Assembly: GCA_034401795.1 (NCBI GenBank)
Contig: CM067366.1
Span: 76,765,128 to 76,829,127, forward strand
DNA from: Chaetoderma sp. LZ-2023a
Lineage: Eukaryota; Mollusca; Caudofoveata; Chaetodermatida; Chaetodermatidae
Direction of reading: 5' to 3'
Length of the DNA: 64,000 bases
Both the position numbers and the translations under genes were made by a program. Positions within the stretch are counted from its first letter, which is position 1. Each line of letters opens with the position of its first letter. Below are positions 49,203 to 61,566 of the stretch, one piece after another. The notes under the pieces are model-generated. The model had not been told where the DNA came from. It searched no databases and saw only the letters and a list, made by a program, of their open reading frames with translations.

Positions 49203-50835
49203 CGCTTTGGCCCACTGTGTCTTGTCCTCAGCCGAAATTATTAGCTTCCTCAGGTCCATTCTTGAGTGCACCGAGTCCTGATTTCTTGAGGTCACCTCGT
49301 AGCATGCTTAGAAGATTTATGCAATGACGTCCTCTCCAGGATTTGTATTTGCTGGCTCCGATTAATGCGTGTCCAGTGATGGTGTATAGATGTTTGCGAT
49401 GGCAGGCATCGAGTCTGTCTAAAGCTGCCTTTAGAGCTGACCTGCTCTTACAGTTATACAGCATCGAGGATAGGCAGGGTTTTTTTTATCAAGGGCATCT
49501 TTGATCTACGAATCCATAACTTCCAGAAGGACTGGAATGCTATGTTCCCCATGACGCAGCGTGCAACAATGTCAGCACTACTGCAACGCAGTGAGCCCAG
49601 GATTTTACTTTCCATTCATGGTTCACCGCCACGGAGTGGATCATCATTTTCTTTAGTTCCCTGCTTTGTAGATAGGCATATGTGGGTGAACTCTGCTTTG
49701 GATTCATTTATAAAGATATTCTCAATTTTAGTTTGCTTGCAGCTAGTGAGAGAAGTTCGTCAAGGGGTTTCTTTTTTTGGGCTTTGACGTCCTCATCGTC
49801 GGCATATTACATCTCTAGTTGCGTACCCAGTATGAACACTGGGGTGGGGTGCGGGTGGTGGGGTTGGGGTGGGGTTGGTCATGCGGGATTTTTCCACACG
49901 GATTTCAATGCAGTAACGGGGTAAGATGTGATAAGCACAGGGGATTCACCATTTCCCTGTGGGGAACCGAGTGATGTCTCAAACTCTACAGACTTCACTG
50001 ACTTGACTCCTACTCTCAGCTTGGTTTCTGCAAGCAGTAGTCTCACTAGTCGTAGCTCATCATCATCATTGCACCTGGCCTGGCGTAGGGCATCTAGGAT
50101 CTGTGAACGTTTAATTGTGTCGAAGGCTCGTGCCATGTCAATGCCCATTTTGTGGAAATCCCAGTGTTTGGACCCGACTACCGACACAAGCATGCCTTGA
50201 CCCCATACAATATCTACGCCGCTGCGTCCACGTTTGAAACCATTTTGACGTGATCCGGTGAAGTCATCGATCTTGTCTCGGATGCGGCATAGACTAACAT
50301 TGGATAGGATTTTCCGTATGTCGTTGAAGAGTACGACGGGCCGCAGATTGGTTGCTGGCTCAGGTGGCTTCTTGAGCCTGGGTAGTGCGATAAGGATGCC
50401 TGGGCCTGCAGCATCGATGGAAAGGTGGTGCATAAAGGATGAATTGATTATGTGAATAGTCGGTTTTGAGATAATGTCACTTGCATATTTGAATAGGTCA
50501 TTGCTCGGCATGGCTCGGTCAGGTCCAGATGCACGTCCATTTTTCAGGGCTTTAAGTACCTTCTCAACTTCTGCTGATTTAATTGGTGTTAGTAATGGTC
50601 TGGGGTCTCCTGAGAATGGGTGCAAAGGCTCATCATCGTGGTCAGTGAACTGTTCCTTGAACCGTTTTCGAATCGCCTCGACTTTTCCCTGGTCAGTCCC
50701 GATAAAGTGTCTTTCAGAGTTGTGTACGGAGGGTGGCGGTGTGTAGTCTGTACCTCTCAGGGCTCGGGCTGCCCGAAACATGTTGTTACAATCATCCGTG
50801 GCAGTGATTTCATCTGCTAGGGAGTTTGCGTGTTG
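49203..50835 (-). mobile_element. LINE family 2, longest copy, 5'-truncated with internal losses
   Basis: This non-LTR retrotransposon remnant is read on the minus strand. It starts near HANSLADEITATDDC (about 50835), before ARALRGTDYTPPP. The RT region has KNGRASGPD, LRPVVLFNDIRKIL, FKRGRS, motif A GIDMARAFD, GSPQG, and YADDED at 49795-49806. The C-terminal part has YNCKSRSALKAALDRLDACH, then GASKYKSWRGRHC, then LRGDLKKSGLGAL. About 45 residues found in sister fragments (the LFGHVLRM segment) are missing between TITG and GASKYK. Several frame changes separate the blocks. The clade (RTE-like or other) is uncertain, and no RNase H is present. Confidence 0.87.
49879..50781 (-). pseudogene. Reverse transcriptase ORF, LINE family 2
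   Basis: 300 codons covering the fingers and palm up to just before the catalytic YADD. Motif A aspartate is residue 215 in GIDMARAFD, and GSPQG is at residues 272-276. The frame is lost in a G-rich stretch (49841-49878) before YADD, so the polymerase would lack its second catalytic pair. The real coding region starts upstream of the first Met. Confidence 0.85.
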
Positions 50836-52414
50836 AATATTATAATATTGCTCACAAGAATATTGGCTGAGATATAATCAAATGAACAAACAGTTTGTCA
50901 TAAAATCAGGGACTTTTCGTTGGTTGATTACCCCGTTAGCTGTAGTAATTACAATAGTTAAGATATTTTAAGATAGTATGATGAAACCTTCCAAGTTATG
51001 AGGTAGCATTATAAGACACCGACATGGCAAATTCTGTCATTGTTGCTCTAATATTTATTTTGACTTGGTATGATGGATAGACCGGATCCTGAATTTGTAC
51101 CTGCGACCGTGATATAACGATGGAGGGAGCCAGCTGAGTAATTTGACAATACGCACGTGTCTAATGTGCCACTTCATTTACCTCTAATCAGGCTGCTGTA
51201 AAAAGCGTAAAACCCTACACGCAGAAATAGTACAGGCGTACATTTTGAAAAAAATGTTGCTGCAATGCGTTGCTGTTGTGCACAGCCATGGCATACAGCA
51301 GCATTGTTACTAAAATGAATACATCATAATAGGACAGAGAAAATTTAATCTATGTCATATGTAATTTTGAGACGGCGGTCTACGGGTTAACGTCGGGTCT
51401 TCGGCTACATTTAGCATCTTTTTAGTAATCTTTTATTCCCCATGATTACCATGTAAACCAATTTTTAGCAGGCCAATATTAGTTTATAACGACAGCATAT
51501 GATTGGCAAATCGAACCCTTCGTTTTAATTGTCGCAAACTTGGTAACCTTATTTTCCTCTCTGTAACGGGGCTTTGTTTTGGCACCAAGCGTTGGTGTTT
51601 TTTTAAACTGGTGCGTATATGAGCACTCATCTTAAAGAACCCTCGTCAATTCACGCCAAAACATATTTGTCATAGCAGATAAGTTATATGAGGTGACCAT
51701 TACTTTGTAATTAGTGACGGCCTTTTAATAGTTGCATTGTCCGTTATAGACAGTTTTTACTGTATCGAGAAACAGTTATGTTGGCAAATAAAACCGTGAT
51801 CAGCGTGCAATGTATATCACATAGTCATATTTGAAAAGCTTACTAGCTTAACTGTACAACGTACCAACGATTACACATTAGCACATGTTAGGGATCCACG
51901 CATGTGGATATTTACTGTATAGCATTTGCGCTCGCCAAAGATCGCGTTTGTACGATGATGACATCACGATCTCGTGAAATCTCGCGCTCGTTGCGAGAAA
52001 ATGACTGCGCCCTGAGACGAAACAATCCCATGTTTACGATGGTATAATTCTTCGTATGATTTGCCTATCGTAGTTATTGAAGATCCAATATGTTAGTCAT
52101 ATAATACTCTTGCAAATTAAGTACACTTTTACCCATCCCGGAATTGTCTTTTAATGCAAATCTGCACATAACGAAGCACTGTGTAATTATGTCCATCCTA
52201 GTTTCATTCGGTACACACGATATCCAATGAACAACATCGAGTAGGCCCTACTATCAGCTCCGTATATATGTGCGCTTCTGATGATGTTGTGTCAGTTTAG
52301 ACAATTTGCTTGCTTTGGAGGAAGTTCGAAAAGCTAAACCATGCATATGTCAACAAGGTGATCAATGGGTGCCTTGCTGATTGATTAAAACGTGTGAATT
52401 TTATTTGATCGAGA
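50836..52414. other. Unassigned AT-rich sequence
   Basis: No gene, array or strong inverted repeat is seen. Confidence 0.4.
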
Positions 52415-52477
52415 ATGAATCATTCTGCCGACGACGAATACACCGACCACGGCGACGAGGATGACAACAACAACACC

Positions 52478-52518
<41 letters not shown>

Positions 52519-52541
52519 CGACGACGACGATGACACCATTT

Positions 52542-52592
<51 letters not shown>

Positions 52593-52651
52593 GTGATGTA
52601 GACGGCAACTACAGCAAATGAGAATATAAAACTACAACAAACACGCAACCA

Positions 52652-52684
<33 letters not shown>

Positions 52685-52695
52685 CGACGACAACA

Positions 52696-52726
<31 letters not shown>

Positions 52727-53020
52727 CAGCGACGACGACGACGACGACGGCGACGACGACGACATCAACAACAACAACAGCAACAGCAACAGCAACAACA
52801 ACAACACCAACAACAATTACAGCAACTCCACCAGCACCAACACCACCACCCACACCACCACCGCCACCAGCACAATAGCCAACCACCACCACCAACAACA
52901 ACAACAGCCATGTCCCTCCCGTCGACGCAAATACCTCCGTTGACGCCACCGCCGATGACGACAACAATGTTATCATTATGAAAATACGGCAGCACCAACA
53001 ATGGTACCAGAAGTAACAGC

Positions 53021-53081
<61 letters not shown>

Positions 53082-53139
53082 GTGATGTAGACGGCAACTA
53101 CAGCAAATGAGAATGAAAACTACAACATACACGCAAGCA

Positions 53140-53181
<42 letters not shown>

Positions 53182-53605
53182 CGACGACAACAACGACGAC
53201 AACAACGACGACGACGACGACGACGACATCAACAACAACAACAACAACAACAACAACACCAACACCAACACCAACAACAATTACAGCAACTCCACCAGCA
53301 CCAACACCACCACCCACACCACCACCGCCACAACCACAATAGCCAACCACCACCACCACCAACAACAACAGCCATGTCCCTCCCGTCGACGCAAATACCG
53401 CCGTTGACGCCACCGCCGATGACGACAACGATGTTATCATTATGAAAATACGGCAGCACCAACAATGCTACCAGCAGTAACAGCAACAACAACAACGACA
53501 ACGACAACAACAACGACAACGACGACAACGACAACGACCACAACTACCTACGACGACGACGACGACAACGACAACTACTACTACTACGACAACCACAGCG
53601 ACAGC
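52415..53605. repeat. (CAA)n/(CGA)n expansion with duplicated unit of about 490 bp
   Basis: Trinucleotide blocks of CAA, CGA and CCA surround two copies of a longer unit. CAGTGATGTAGACGGCAACT occurs at about 52590 and 53081, and GCCATGTCCCTCCCGTCGAC at about 52908 and 53372. The order of non-repetitive words between them is the same. Open frames through it change amino-acid identity with frame and contain stops, so coding is unlikely. Confidence 0.93.
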
Positions 53606-54025
53606 CTTTACATTAAGGATAAAGATATAAGTATACAACACATATTATTCTGAATAAAATATAAACATGCTTCACAACTGATACATACATTTATAATTAC
53701 CATACATCATATACATGCTGCAATGTGACCTGGGTGTACCTAATGAACCTTGAAGCATAAAACTAATCGGACACCATTGTGCCACGTATTGGTTAAATAA
53801 TGCAGGTGGTTATGTGGTAGCGAAATTATGTCTCCTAGTACCCTTTCTGCCGGCGAGTAACTCTTTAATACTTCGAGCACCTCAATTTTCATGCAGCCAT
53901 ACAGGTAAGCTGTTTAACCCTTTCAGCAATGGATTCCACACATCTGCTTTTCACGGCAACCATACCAAACTCTTGATTATTTTGAAATTAACTTGACTGG
54001 AAGCTCTTAATTCTTGTTGAAATAA

Positions 54026-54026
<1 letters not shown>
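53606..54026. other. Unassigned sequence with a hairpin left arm
   Basis: ACAGGTAAGCTG (about 53902) and TTGATTATTTTGAAATTAAC (53973-53992) followed by TTGACTGG are the left flank and arm of the CRE-hairpin family. The right arm is replaced by the tetranucleotide array. Confidence 0.55.
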
Positions 54027-54770
<744 letters not shown>

Positions 54771-54810
54771 GAAATATTCCTGTACCGTAAAATCGAATTC
54801 AGCAACTATA

Positions 54811-56466
54811 CACCGGTGCAAAAGTTAAGCACCACCCTATTTTTACGCACATGCGAGGGTATATTCATGTGCTATGAAGAAAGCATTAGCATACACATTT
54901 ATGTACCCATCCATCTTAGTGCAAGAGGTAATAATGCAACTAGAAGAATGCTGATTATGATGGTGGGGAAACACTGTATGTTTTTGTTTGAACTTGAAAA
55001 CGAGGCCTGAATATGGTTACGTTGACACAACTGACAACTATTGCCCTACAGTTGACACACGTGGCTAGATTGTCATTAATGGTGTCTGAAAACGAAGTTT
55101 AACATCTGTGCACGAGTTTGAGACTGTCATTATTAATACCGGGTATATCCACCTTGTGCCTGGATGACGGCCTGGACACGACATCTCATGCTGGTCACCA
55201 ACCGACTGATACGCCATTGTGGTATTCGTTGACATTCAAGATGGAGTGCGTCTGTTAATTCCTGTAGGTTCTGCACGGGAGGATCCCTCCTTCTCACCAT
55301 GTTTCCCAGAATGTCCCATATATGCTCAATAGGGTTCATGTCAGGGCTCCTTGCTGGCCATGGTAGGGTTTCGATGGCATTCTGGCGGAGGTATTCATGC
55401 ACAGCTCTAGCACGATGTGGTCGGGCGTTGTCATCCATGAATATAGGGTGGGTTCCAGGTGCATGATTTACAAAATGAGGGACCACAACTCTATCCAGTA
55501 TGGAATCTTGATATCTTTGTCCATTTAGTGTTCCAGGTACAGTCAACAGATCCAGCTTACAATCAAATGAGATGCACCCCATATCATAACGGAACCTCCA
55601 CCAAATGGAACTTCTTCCATGATGTTACGTTGGTCGTACGCCGTGCATCTGGACCTCCATACACGAGTTCGACCATCTGTGGCATGAAGCAGGAACCGAC
55701 TTTCATCGAACCAGTGTACCCGTCTCCAGGTTCTCATGTTCCAATGTCTTCTTTCGTTGCACCACCTCAGACGCTCCTCTTTGTGGTGTGCAGTGAGGAG
55801 AGGACGTCTGACAGGTCTCCTAGCTTTCATGCCAGCAGCATACAGTCTCCTTTTGACGGTAGACATTGACACTCTATTGCGCGTTTCCCATTGCTGGCTG
55901 AGCACTCTGCTGTTGGTGAATGGAGATCTCCTAACAAGGCGTACTAGGGCTCGATCATCACGGGCAGTAGTCTTCTTCGGTCTTCCAGATCTAGGCCTGT
56001 CCTTCACCTCGTTAGTTTGCCCATGTTTTGCAATCAAACGACTGATTACAATATGGTTAATGTTCAGCTGTCTGCCAAGCTCTCTGCATGACATACCAGT
56101 GGTATGGATGCCTATGATTTGCCATTTCACACGATCACTTAACCTTCGTCTTGCCATAGCGGTTCAAAATCAAGAGCTAATTCTCTCTGTACAAATAAAC
56201 CACGGTCATGAACACAAAATTCCTAATCTTGTCGCCTAAATCTGTATGTAATGTTCTACACCTCAAACTGGACTTTTACATAACTGAACACGTGTGCTGT
56301 TTCCCGCCACGCACGGACATCAAGCGGCGTGAAGTCATGCATGCATGTGCATTTCGTACTTGGAATTATGTCAGCTAACGCGGGGACAAAAAGTATGGCA
56401 GCCTAGTTGTACCATCATGTTTCTACGTTCTATTGTTTTTGCTGGTGCTTAACTTTTGCACAGGTG
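54811..56466 (-). mobile_element. Tc1/mariner (DD34E) transposon, copy 2
   Basis: 1656 bp, flanked by TA. The terminal repeats match copy 1 except for one base in the left end (CACCGGTG instead of CACCTGTG). Both flanks also contain ATTCAGCAAC-like words (54798-54806 and about 56482). It sits 40 bp beyond the compound tetranucleotide array. Confidence 0.96.
55133..56157 (-). pseudogene. Tc1 transposase, frameshifted (copy 2)
   Basis: The N-terminal 184 or so residues read through (start MARRRLSD at 56157): helix-turn-helix, GRPKK, and the first catalytic Asp 151 in WFDESRF. A one-base loss in a C run near 55576 shifts the frame, so the two remaining catalytic residues (MDDNARPH and PIEHIW) are encoded in another frame. 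Copy 1 keeps its C run but is broken at the other end, so the two copies were disabled independently. Confidence 0.93.
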
Positions 56467-57060
56467 TATATATAAAGCTGTATTCAGCAACACGCACCAC
56501 ACATGTATATACAGTTTGGCTTGTGCAAATGACTACTATGATAGATTTTCCAGTCATTCACCGTCAAAATTCAGAAATTCTCTTCTTATGCTGATATACG
56601 GTGGAGATCAAAGGATATATCAAATTCAAGCTGTCTTTAGTCTTATGGCAAAGATCTTATAAACTATTATTCAAGCAAGAGCACGGCTACTTATTAATCC
56701 ATCTATAAAGATGCGCCTAAATGATAAAGGAATATCTGTTTCATTCCACGAATTCTAAAATATCTAAATATTGGTCAAGCTGTTACAATGTTCTACAGTC
56801 TATTTAAGCTGAACAGGTGTCAACATTAAATGTCTAATAGCACGAGAATTATACTTTGCTCAAACCTGAAAATAATATGCATTAAAATGGAAATGTCTCC
56901 CAACATAAAGTATATGTATAGAACGCTAGACTGGACGAGTATATATAAAGCTTTTAATGTGTGCAACTCCATTTATAAATCTCTCACACTGCTAAAGTAA
57001 CTATATAATACACAGAAACTATTGGATAATTTTGCTTGGATCTTTTCAGGCCATCAATTC
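56467..57060. other. Unassigned AT-rich sequence
   Basis: No gene or repeat could be supported. Confidence 0.4.
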
Positions 57061-57077
57061 ACTTTTTGTTGATGCAA

Positions 57078-57420
57078 TAATTGAGAGGAGGGATAGTTAA
57101 ACTGACGCTAGCCCCAATATCGAATAATCCACATTAGTGGCACTAGGCACTAAATTCTGTGATCTAGTATTATTCACTTTCACAACAAAATGATTAAAAG
57201 TGACATTTATGCCAATATCTAATAATTCCGTTTGGTGCTATAGGCATTCACTTTATGCATCTATGAATTTTGAATGTTACAATAATTGTTCGAGAGCACC
57301 GGTTTGAACAGTTTCCCTTACGATAATATCGAATATTCTCTAGCCAGGCAATTCACATTTCATATGCTCGAGAGGAGGGATACGTTAAGTGTCACTAGCG
57401 TGAATATCCAATAATTGATT
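57078..57420. repeat. Degenerate repeat around AATATCNAATAATT
   Basis: Four related words (57101-57130, 57199-57229, 57308-57339 and 57386-57417) share ACTGACGCTAGC-like sequence followed by CAATATCNAATAATT, spaced 78-109 bp. GAGAGGAGGGATA precedes the first and last. More AATAATTGA words continue to about 57610. Confidence 0.55.
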
Positions 57421-58338
57421 TTGACTGTGACAATAATTGATTTACACCAATAATGCTGAAAGTGATACGATCACTTGCATCAATGACTAATATTGGAGTA
57501 ACAGCTGTCACTTGCATCAATAACCACTATCACACTGACAGCTGCCTTGAATGTATGCGCATTTATTGCGTCTGTCAGTCAATTTGCTTTTATCTGTTAC
57601 AATAATTGATCTACTTGTCTGATGTTCTAAGTGGCAATATATTCTACACCGATAAAATATATTCAAGTAACAGCTGTTTTTAACTTATGCTTCAGCCAAT
57701 GAGATCACGCATCTATCGCTATAGGCGTTAATCAATATAGCTTGAATCAGCTGATTATATTCTATGGACATCTATCGCCTCAGCCAATCGGATCGCACCT
57801 CTGTAGCTATAGCCAATAAGCAATTTTGGACATAATTTATGTGTGTCTAACTCTTCAGCCAAACAAATAACTTGTCCATGAATTAACGCTATGCACATGC
57901 GCTTACTTGGTTGAAACTTTGATTGACAGCTGACCCACATACAAATACAAGAATCTGTTTGTTTGGTCATTCAGATACAAATCGAGATTGAGTGAAGGTC
58001 TCATAGTGTTAGTAGTACTGAATGTATTAGGTATAGTTAGCGAGTGGTACTTGGAGTAGCAGTGTCTAATGTTAGCAACGAAGGTTCTTTGTGGATATAC
58101 CATTGGATTTACCAGATTCACAGGTTGAAACAACGGAAATACGTATTCTTAGTAATATCTAACAGCTAATTACAGATAAAAACAATATAAGAGGATGGTT
58201 GCCGTTTTTAATCGCTTGTGAAAGTTTATGTTAAAGATCGTACTGCTTTATTCTCGGTTATCATCTATAGGACATGGATGCCATAGACATACCTTTTCAG
58301 TGGGAATTCCAAGTCACATGGTTTTATGTGCCCACACG
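57421..58338. other. Unassigned AT-rich sequence
   Basis: No gene is recognised. Confidence 0.4.
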
Positions 58339-58378
<40 letters not shown>

Positions 58379-58381
58379 TGG
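58339..58381. repeat. (GCGT)n microsatellite
   Basis: About ten GCGT units. Confidence 0.95.
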
Positions 58382-58514
58382 GCGTGTTTGTACAAGCGGA
58401 AGTCCAAATAGGTCGCAATTTTCCCACGCCCACACGAAACCACGTGATTTAGGTGTCCCAATAAAAAAGTGTGACTATCACACCCCTTTGCCTCTGATAT
58501 TTGCACACATATTT

Positions 58515-58618
58515 CATGCGCACGAAATAATACATCGCGCACCCGAAATACCAATGTGCGCTCATGATATACTATTCCGCGCGAATAATATACTATTTCG
58601 TGCTCAGGAAATAATCTA
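58515..58618. repeat. 20-bp degenerate tandem repeat, five units
   Basis: Units TGCGCACGAAATAATACAT, CGCGCACCCGAAATACCAA, TGCGCTCATGATATACTATT, CGCGCGAATAATATACTATT and CGTGCTCAGGAAATAATC follow each other at about 20 bp. Confidence 0.8.
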
Positions 58619-59140
58619 AAGGATTTGTTTTACGCATGTCGTATATACCTGTTATTTCGTCGGATGACTCAGATCCCACAGGTTTTCTACTTTTCTTACA
58701 TTTTGTTGGTTCAAACGGCTTGGTGCAGATAGTATTTCTCCATCAGTAGGTGATCCCTATAAGGTAAATACTGTTCACTCACACAACTATCACTGTAGTT
58801 CCTCGTTTATTCGCTTCATGTTAAATTTCACTTTGTGTGTTTTCGCTAAAAGATATCCATTAACCAGTTAACGTATATATATCCAGTTACTATATATCCA
58901 GTTTGCACGAGTTGGATCAGGCACAAGTATATATTTCTAGATGCTTTCAGGCTATCTTATTATGTCTGTCAGAATGTTTTCGCTTGCCACCAATTGCGTG
59001 ACTGTATGAACGGCACCTTTGCATCAATTCTGAACTGCCTATTTAAAAAAGAGTTCCTTCTTTTAAATAATTGTGGCATGTTCCCGGTCTGTGTAAGGCG
59101 TACCTACATCCATAGGCGGTTGAAATATACTGGAATCCAA
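58619..59140. other. Unassigned sequence
   Basis: No gene or repeat could be supported. Confidence 0.4.
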
Positions 59141-59194
59141 CTACCCTTCCTTTCCAGTAGTGGTTAAAAACAGACATTCATCTTCAGAAACGTC

Positions 59195-59345
59195 ACAAGT
59201 ATGGTTATTTGGACATACATCGGGCGCCAGTGTTGTGGAATAGCGGTCCAGTTGTCCAGTCTTCCAATCCTCAAGGATGTAAGTGGACGCCTTAGCGGTT
59301 TCACCGGCTGTATCCAATTTGCTCCTCGACAGACCCAGTAGACCA
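59195..59345 (-). pseudogene. Short piece resembling a nucleostemin/GNL3-type GTPase segment
   Basis: The minus strand reads GLLGLSRSKLDTAGETAKAS then TYILEDWKTGQLDRYSTTLA. The pattern AA-x3-(I/L)LxDWxTGx-x3-YxT followed by P-x-V is what I recall just after the G domain in nucleostemin/GNL3 proteins, nucleolar GTPases involved in ribosome assembly. A donor-like GAT|GTATGT follows at about 59219. Only about 40 residues can be compared, by memory. It could be one exon, a relic or chance. Confidence 0.25.
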
Positions 59346-59779
59346 AAACATGACTCACCGGTGAACATGCTCCTGTAGGACCATGAATGTAGGGTCCACG
59401 AACTGTAGTACATGTACGAGCACGCGCAACGATGCACAATCAGACTATACCCGCGTTCGAGACCGAGCTAGAAATACGCATCTAAACGGATGATGGCACA
59501 CAAACTGTGAGCAAACCAGTCCTGCAGCTATGGCCCAGGCCGAGAAACAAACATGAAGGACGATGTAAACAAGACATAGGTACAGAAGCCGAGGCCGAAG
59601 CTGCTCACTCATAGATCAGACGCAAGGAATCCTTTGATATGCTATGGTTATTGAATCAGTCCATGAATGGCATTAAGGGAGGTAATTCGTGTGTGCGTAG
59701 AATGCCTGCAAAGAGTTACTTGACGTTCTAGAGGCTGAGAAGATAAGCTCCGCTAATTATCACTTCCACCAATCCATAT

Positions 59780-59862
59780 GAATTGTACGAGAGAGAGAGA
59801 GAGAGGAGGGAGGGGGAGAGAGGGGGGAGAGAAAGGGAGGGAGGGGGGGGGGGAGAGGGGAT
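59780..59862. repeat. GA/GGGA-rich purine tract
   Basis: GAGAGA blocks with G runs of up to nine. The surrounding 59440-60154 shows no gene. Confidence 0.9.
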
Positions 59863-60154
59863 ATGTAAATATGATGAAAGGAACCATCTCAATAACTTTC
59901 TCCCTATAGAGGCAGAGCAACTTAAGAATGTGAATACGTATATTAATGAAGTCAAGTCCAAGCCTTACCAAAGTTGGCATGCGCATACCAGCGACGCTGC
60001 GTGGCGGTTAGAAATGGGGTAAGAACAGAATCTATTGTTCACTAATGTGCAGCTACTCTGACATCGCTACACGTTGCGTCAATGTAAACATTGCCTGCCA
60101 GTCCGTTGGAGACTATGAATCCGTGATTTACAGAACCCACACAACAACGCCACC

Positions 60155-60600
60155 TGTGTATCACTGATGCTGTACAACTGTAACAGCTGGGCATCTCCCA
60201 AGGCAGTTCTAGATACGCTGCATGCCTGTCACCGCAGACACCTTCGTACTATAAATCAACATCGCTGGCCGGACAGCATAATCTATAACGGCAGGGTATA
60301 CACTCTACGCAATGCGGTCCCACTGTGAGTGAGGTGGCCCAACAAAGACCGGCTATGTTTGGCCATTTTCAGCGAATGCCACAAAACACCCCTCCACAGA
60401 AAGCCTTGGAACGCTCTTGACTAGGGGTCAACATCTACAAAACTTGAAGAGGACGCCACTGCGCAAACCTGCTACTTGTGCTACGTGCCGATCTAAAAGA
60501 CTGCGAACTGCGTACATGGATGAGAAACAGGAACTCAAGGGAGCGAAGGAATCTCGCTGAGAACAAGGCGCGGTGGTCAAAGAAAAAGGACTGATTGCAT
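60155..60600 (+). mobile_element. 3' part of LINE family 2
   Basis: The plus strand reads LYNCNSWASPKAVLDTLHAC, then HRRHLRTINQHRWPDS, and later a decayed version of the GHVLRM/TPAQRAL block. This copy keeps the HRWPDS segment that the longer copy at 49203-50835 has lost. Several frame changes are present. Confidence 0.78.
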
Positions 60601-60788
60601 GTGTAGGACGTTTGCAAACTCCTGCAGCCACAGATCACGGTGCACATGGCAGACAATATATTAGTACATAACCACATGCATACTTCTTGATGGAAGTTGG
60701 ATTGCATACTATGGTTCCCATTTACGTTTAAGGAATGTGATTAGAAAGTATATTATTAGCCGAAGCTATTCCGTATGGCAGCTTTAAA

Positions 60789-61230
60789 CATGTAGCGTAG
60801 CCAGGGGAGGGATGGCAGGGGGAGCACTCGCTCCCCCTGGACCAATCTTCCCAAATGTGGCGCCTAAATCTTGTCCGTACCACATACACGTTTATGGACG
60901 TCCCAACTCCCAAGCCACCTTTAACAAGTTAATCTACATTGAAAAGTATAACTATTTGAATTTCCAAGGCTGTTAATGTCTTCTTGTCGTGCTCGTTCAC
61001 CGCTATGTTGAGACTTTTTGTTTGAGTTACGCTACATCAAGACAAAGAATAGTAGGATACATGCTACGTTCTAGGTAGAATAAAATAATTGACAACGCTG
61101 GGATGCTATTTTCCCTTTATTAAATACATTTAAACAGATTGCGGGGTGGCGCCTTTTAAGTCTTCATTCAAGCTGGGTGGCGCTTTTTAGACCTCGCTCC
61201 CCCTGATGTGAAAACTTGGCTACGCCACTG
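60789..61230. mobile_element. hAT-type miniature element (442 bp)
   Basis: The right end, read inward, is CAGTGGCGTAGCCAAGTTTT, then CACATCAGGGGGAGCGAGG. The left end, CATGTAGCGTAGCCAGGGGA followed by GGCAGGGGGAGC, is its counterpart. CAGTGGCGTAGCC is a common hAT terminus. Candidate target duplications are CTTTAAAC (60782-60789) and GTTTAAAC (61231-61238), 7 of 8 matching. No transposase is encoded. Confidence 0.78.
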
Positions 61231-61512
61231 GTTTAAACCAGTCGCCAGTTAGAGTAAGATGAGTACGCAGTCATTACTTTATTACCATTCATGACTAAAT
61301 AGATTCACCTCAGTCATGCTATCCGTGTTATGTTTCACGTTCATTCCGATAATAAATTTTGAGCACGACTTCGACCTTGATTACATCTACTGTTGTTTCC
61401 GATAGCAACTTATTTAACCACTCTTGTGTCACCTTAGCCCTTTAATGGTCAAGTTTGTAAAAAAACCGGTCTTGAGAAATGTCCATTTGCAGGCTAAGAG
61501 AAGGATAGTTTT

Positions 61513-61566
61513 GAAAATGTGCCACTGGGATGACTGGCTCGGTTATCGAGCCAGTCATTCCAGTGG
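61513..61566. repeat. Strong 20-bp-arm hairpin
   Basis: CCACTGGGATGACTGGCTCG, a 5-nt loop GTTAT, then CGAGCCAGTCATTCCAGTGG. The arms have one mismatch that would be G.U in RNA. A decayed relative lies at 62010-62080. Confidence 0.9.

Noticed and set aside
52385-53653. Poly-Asn, poly-Gln, poly-Val and poly-Cys ORFs
   Set aside because: They result from CAA/CGA expansion in different frames. There is no consistent frame through the duplicated unit.
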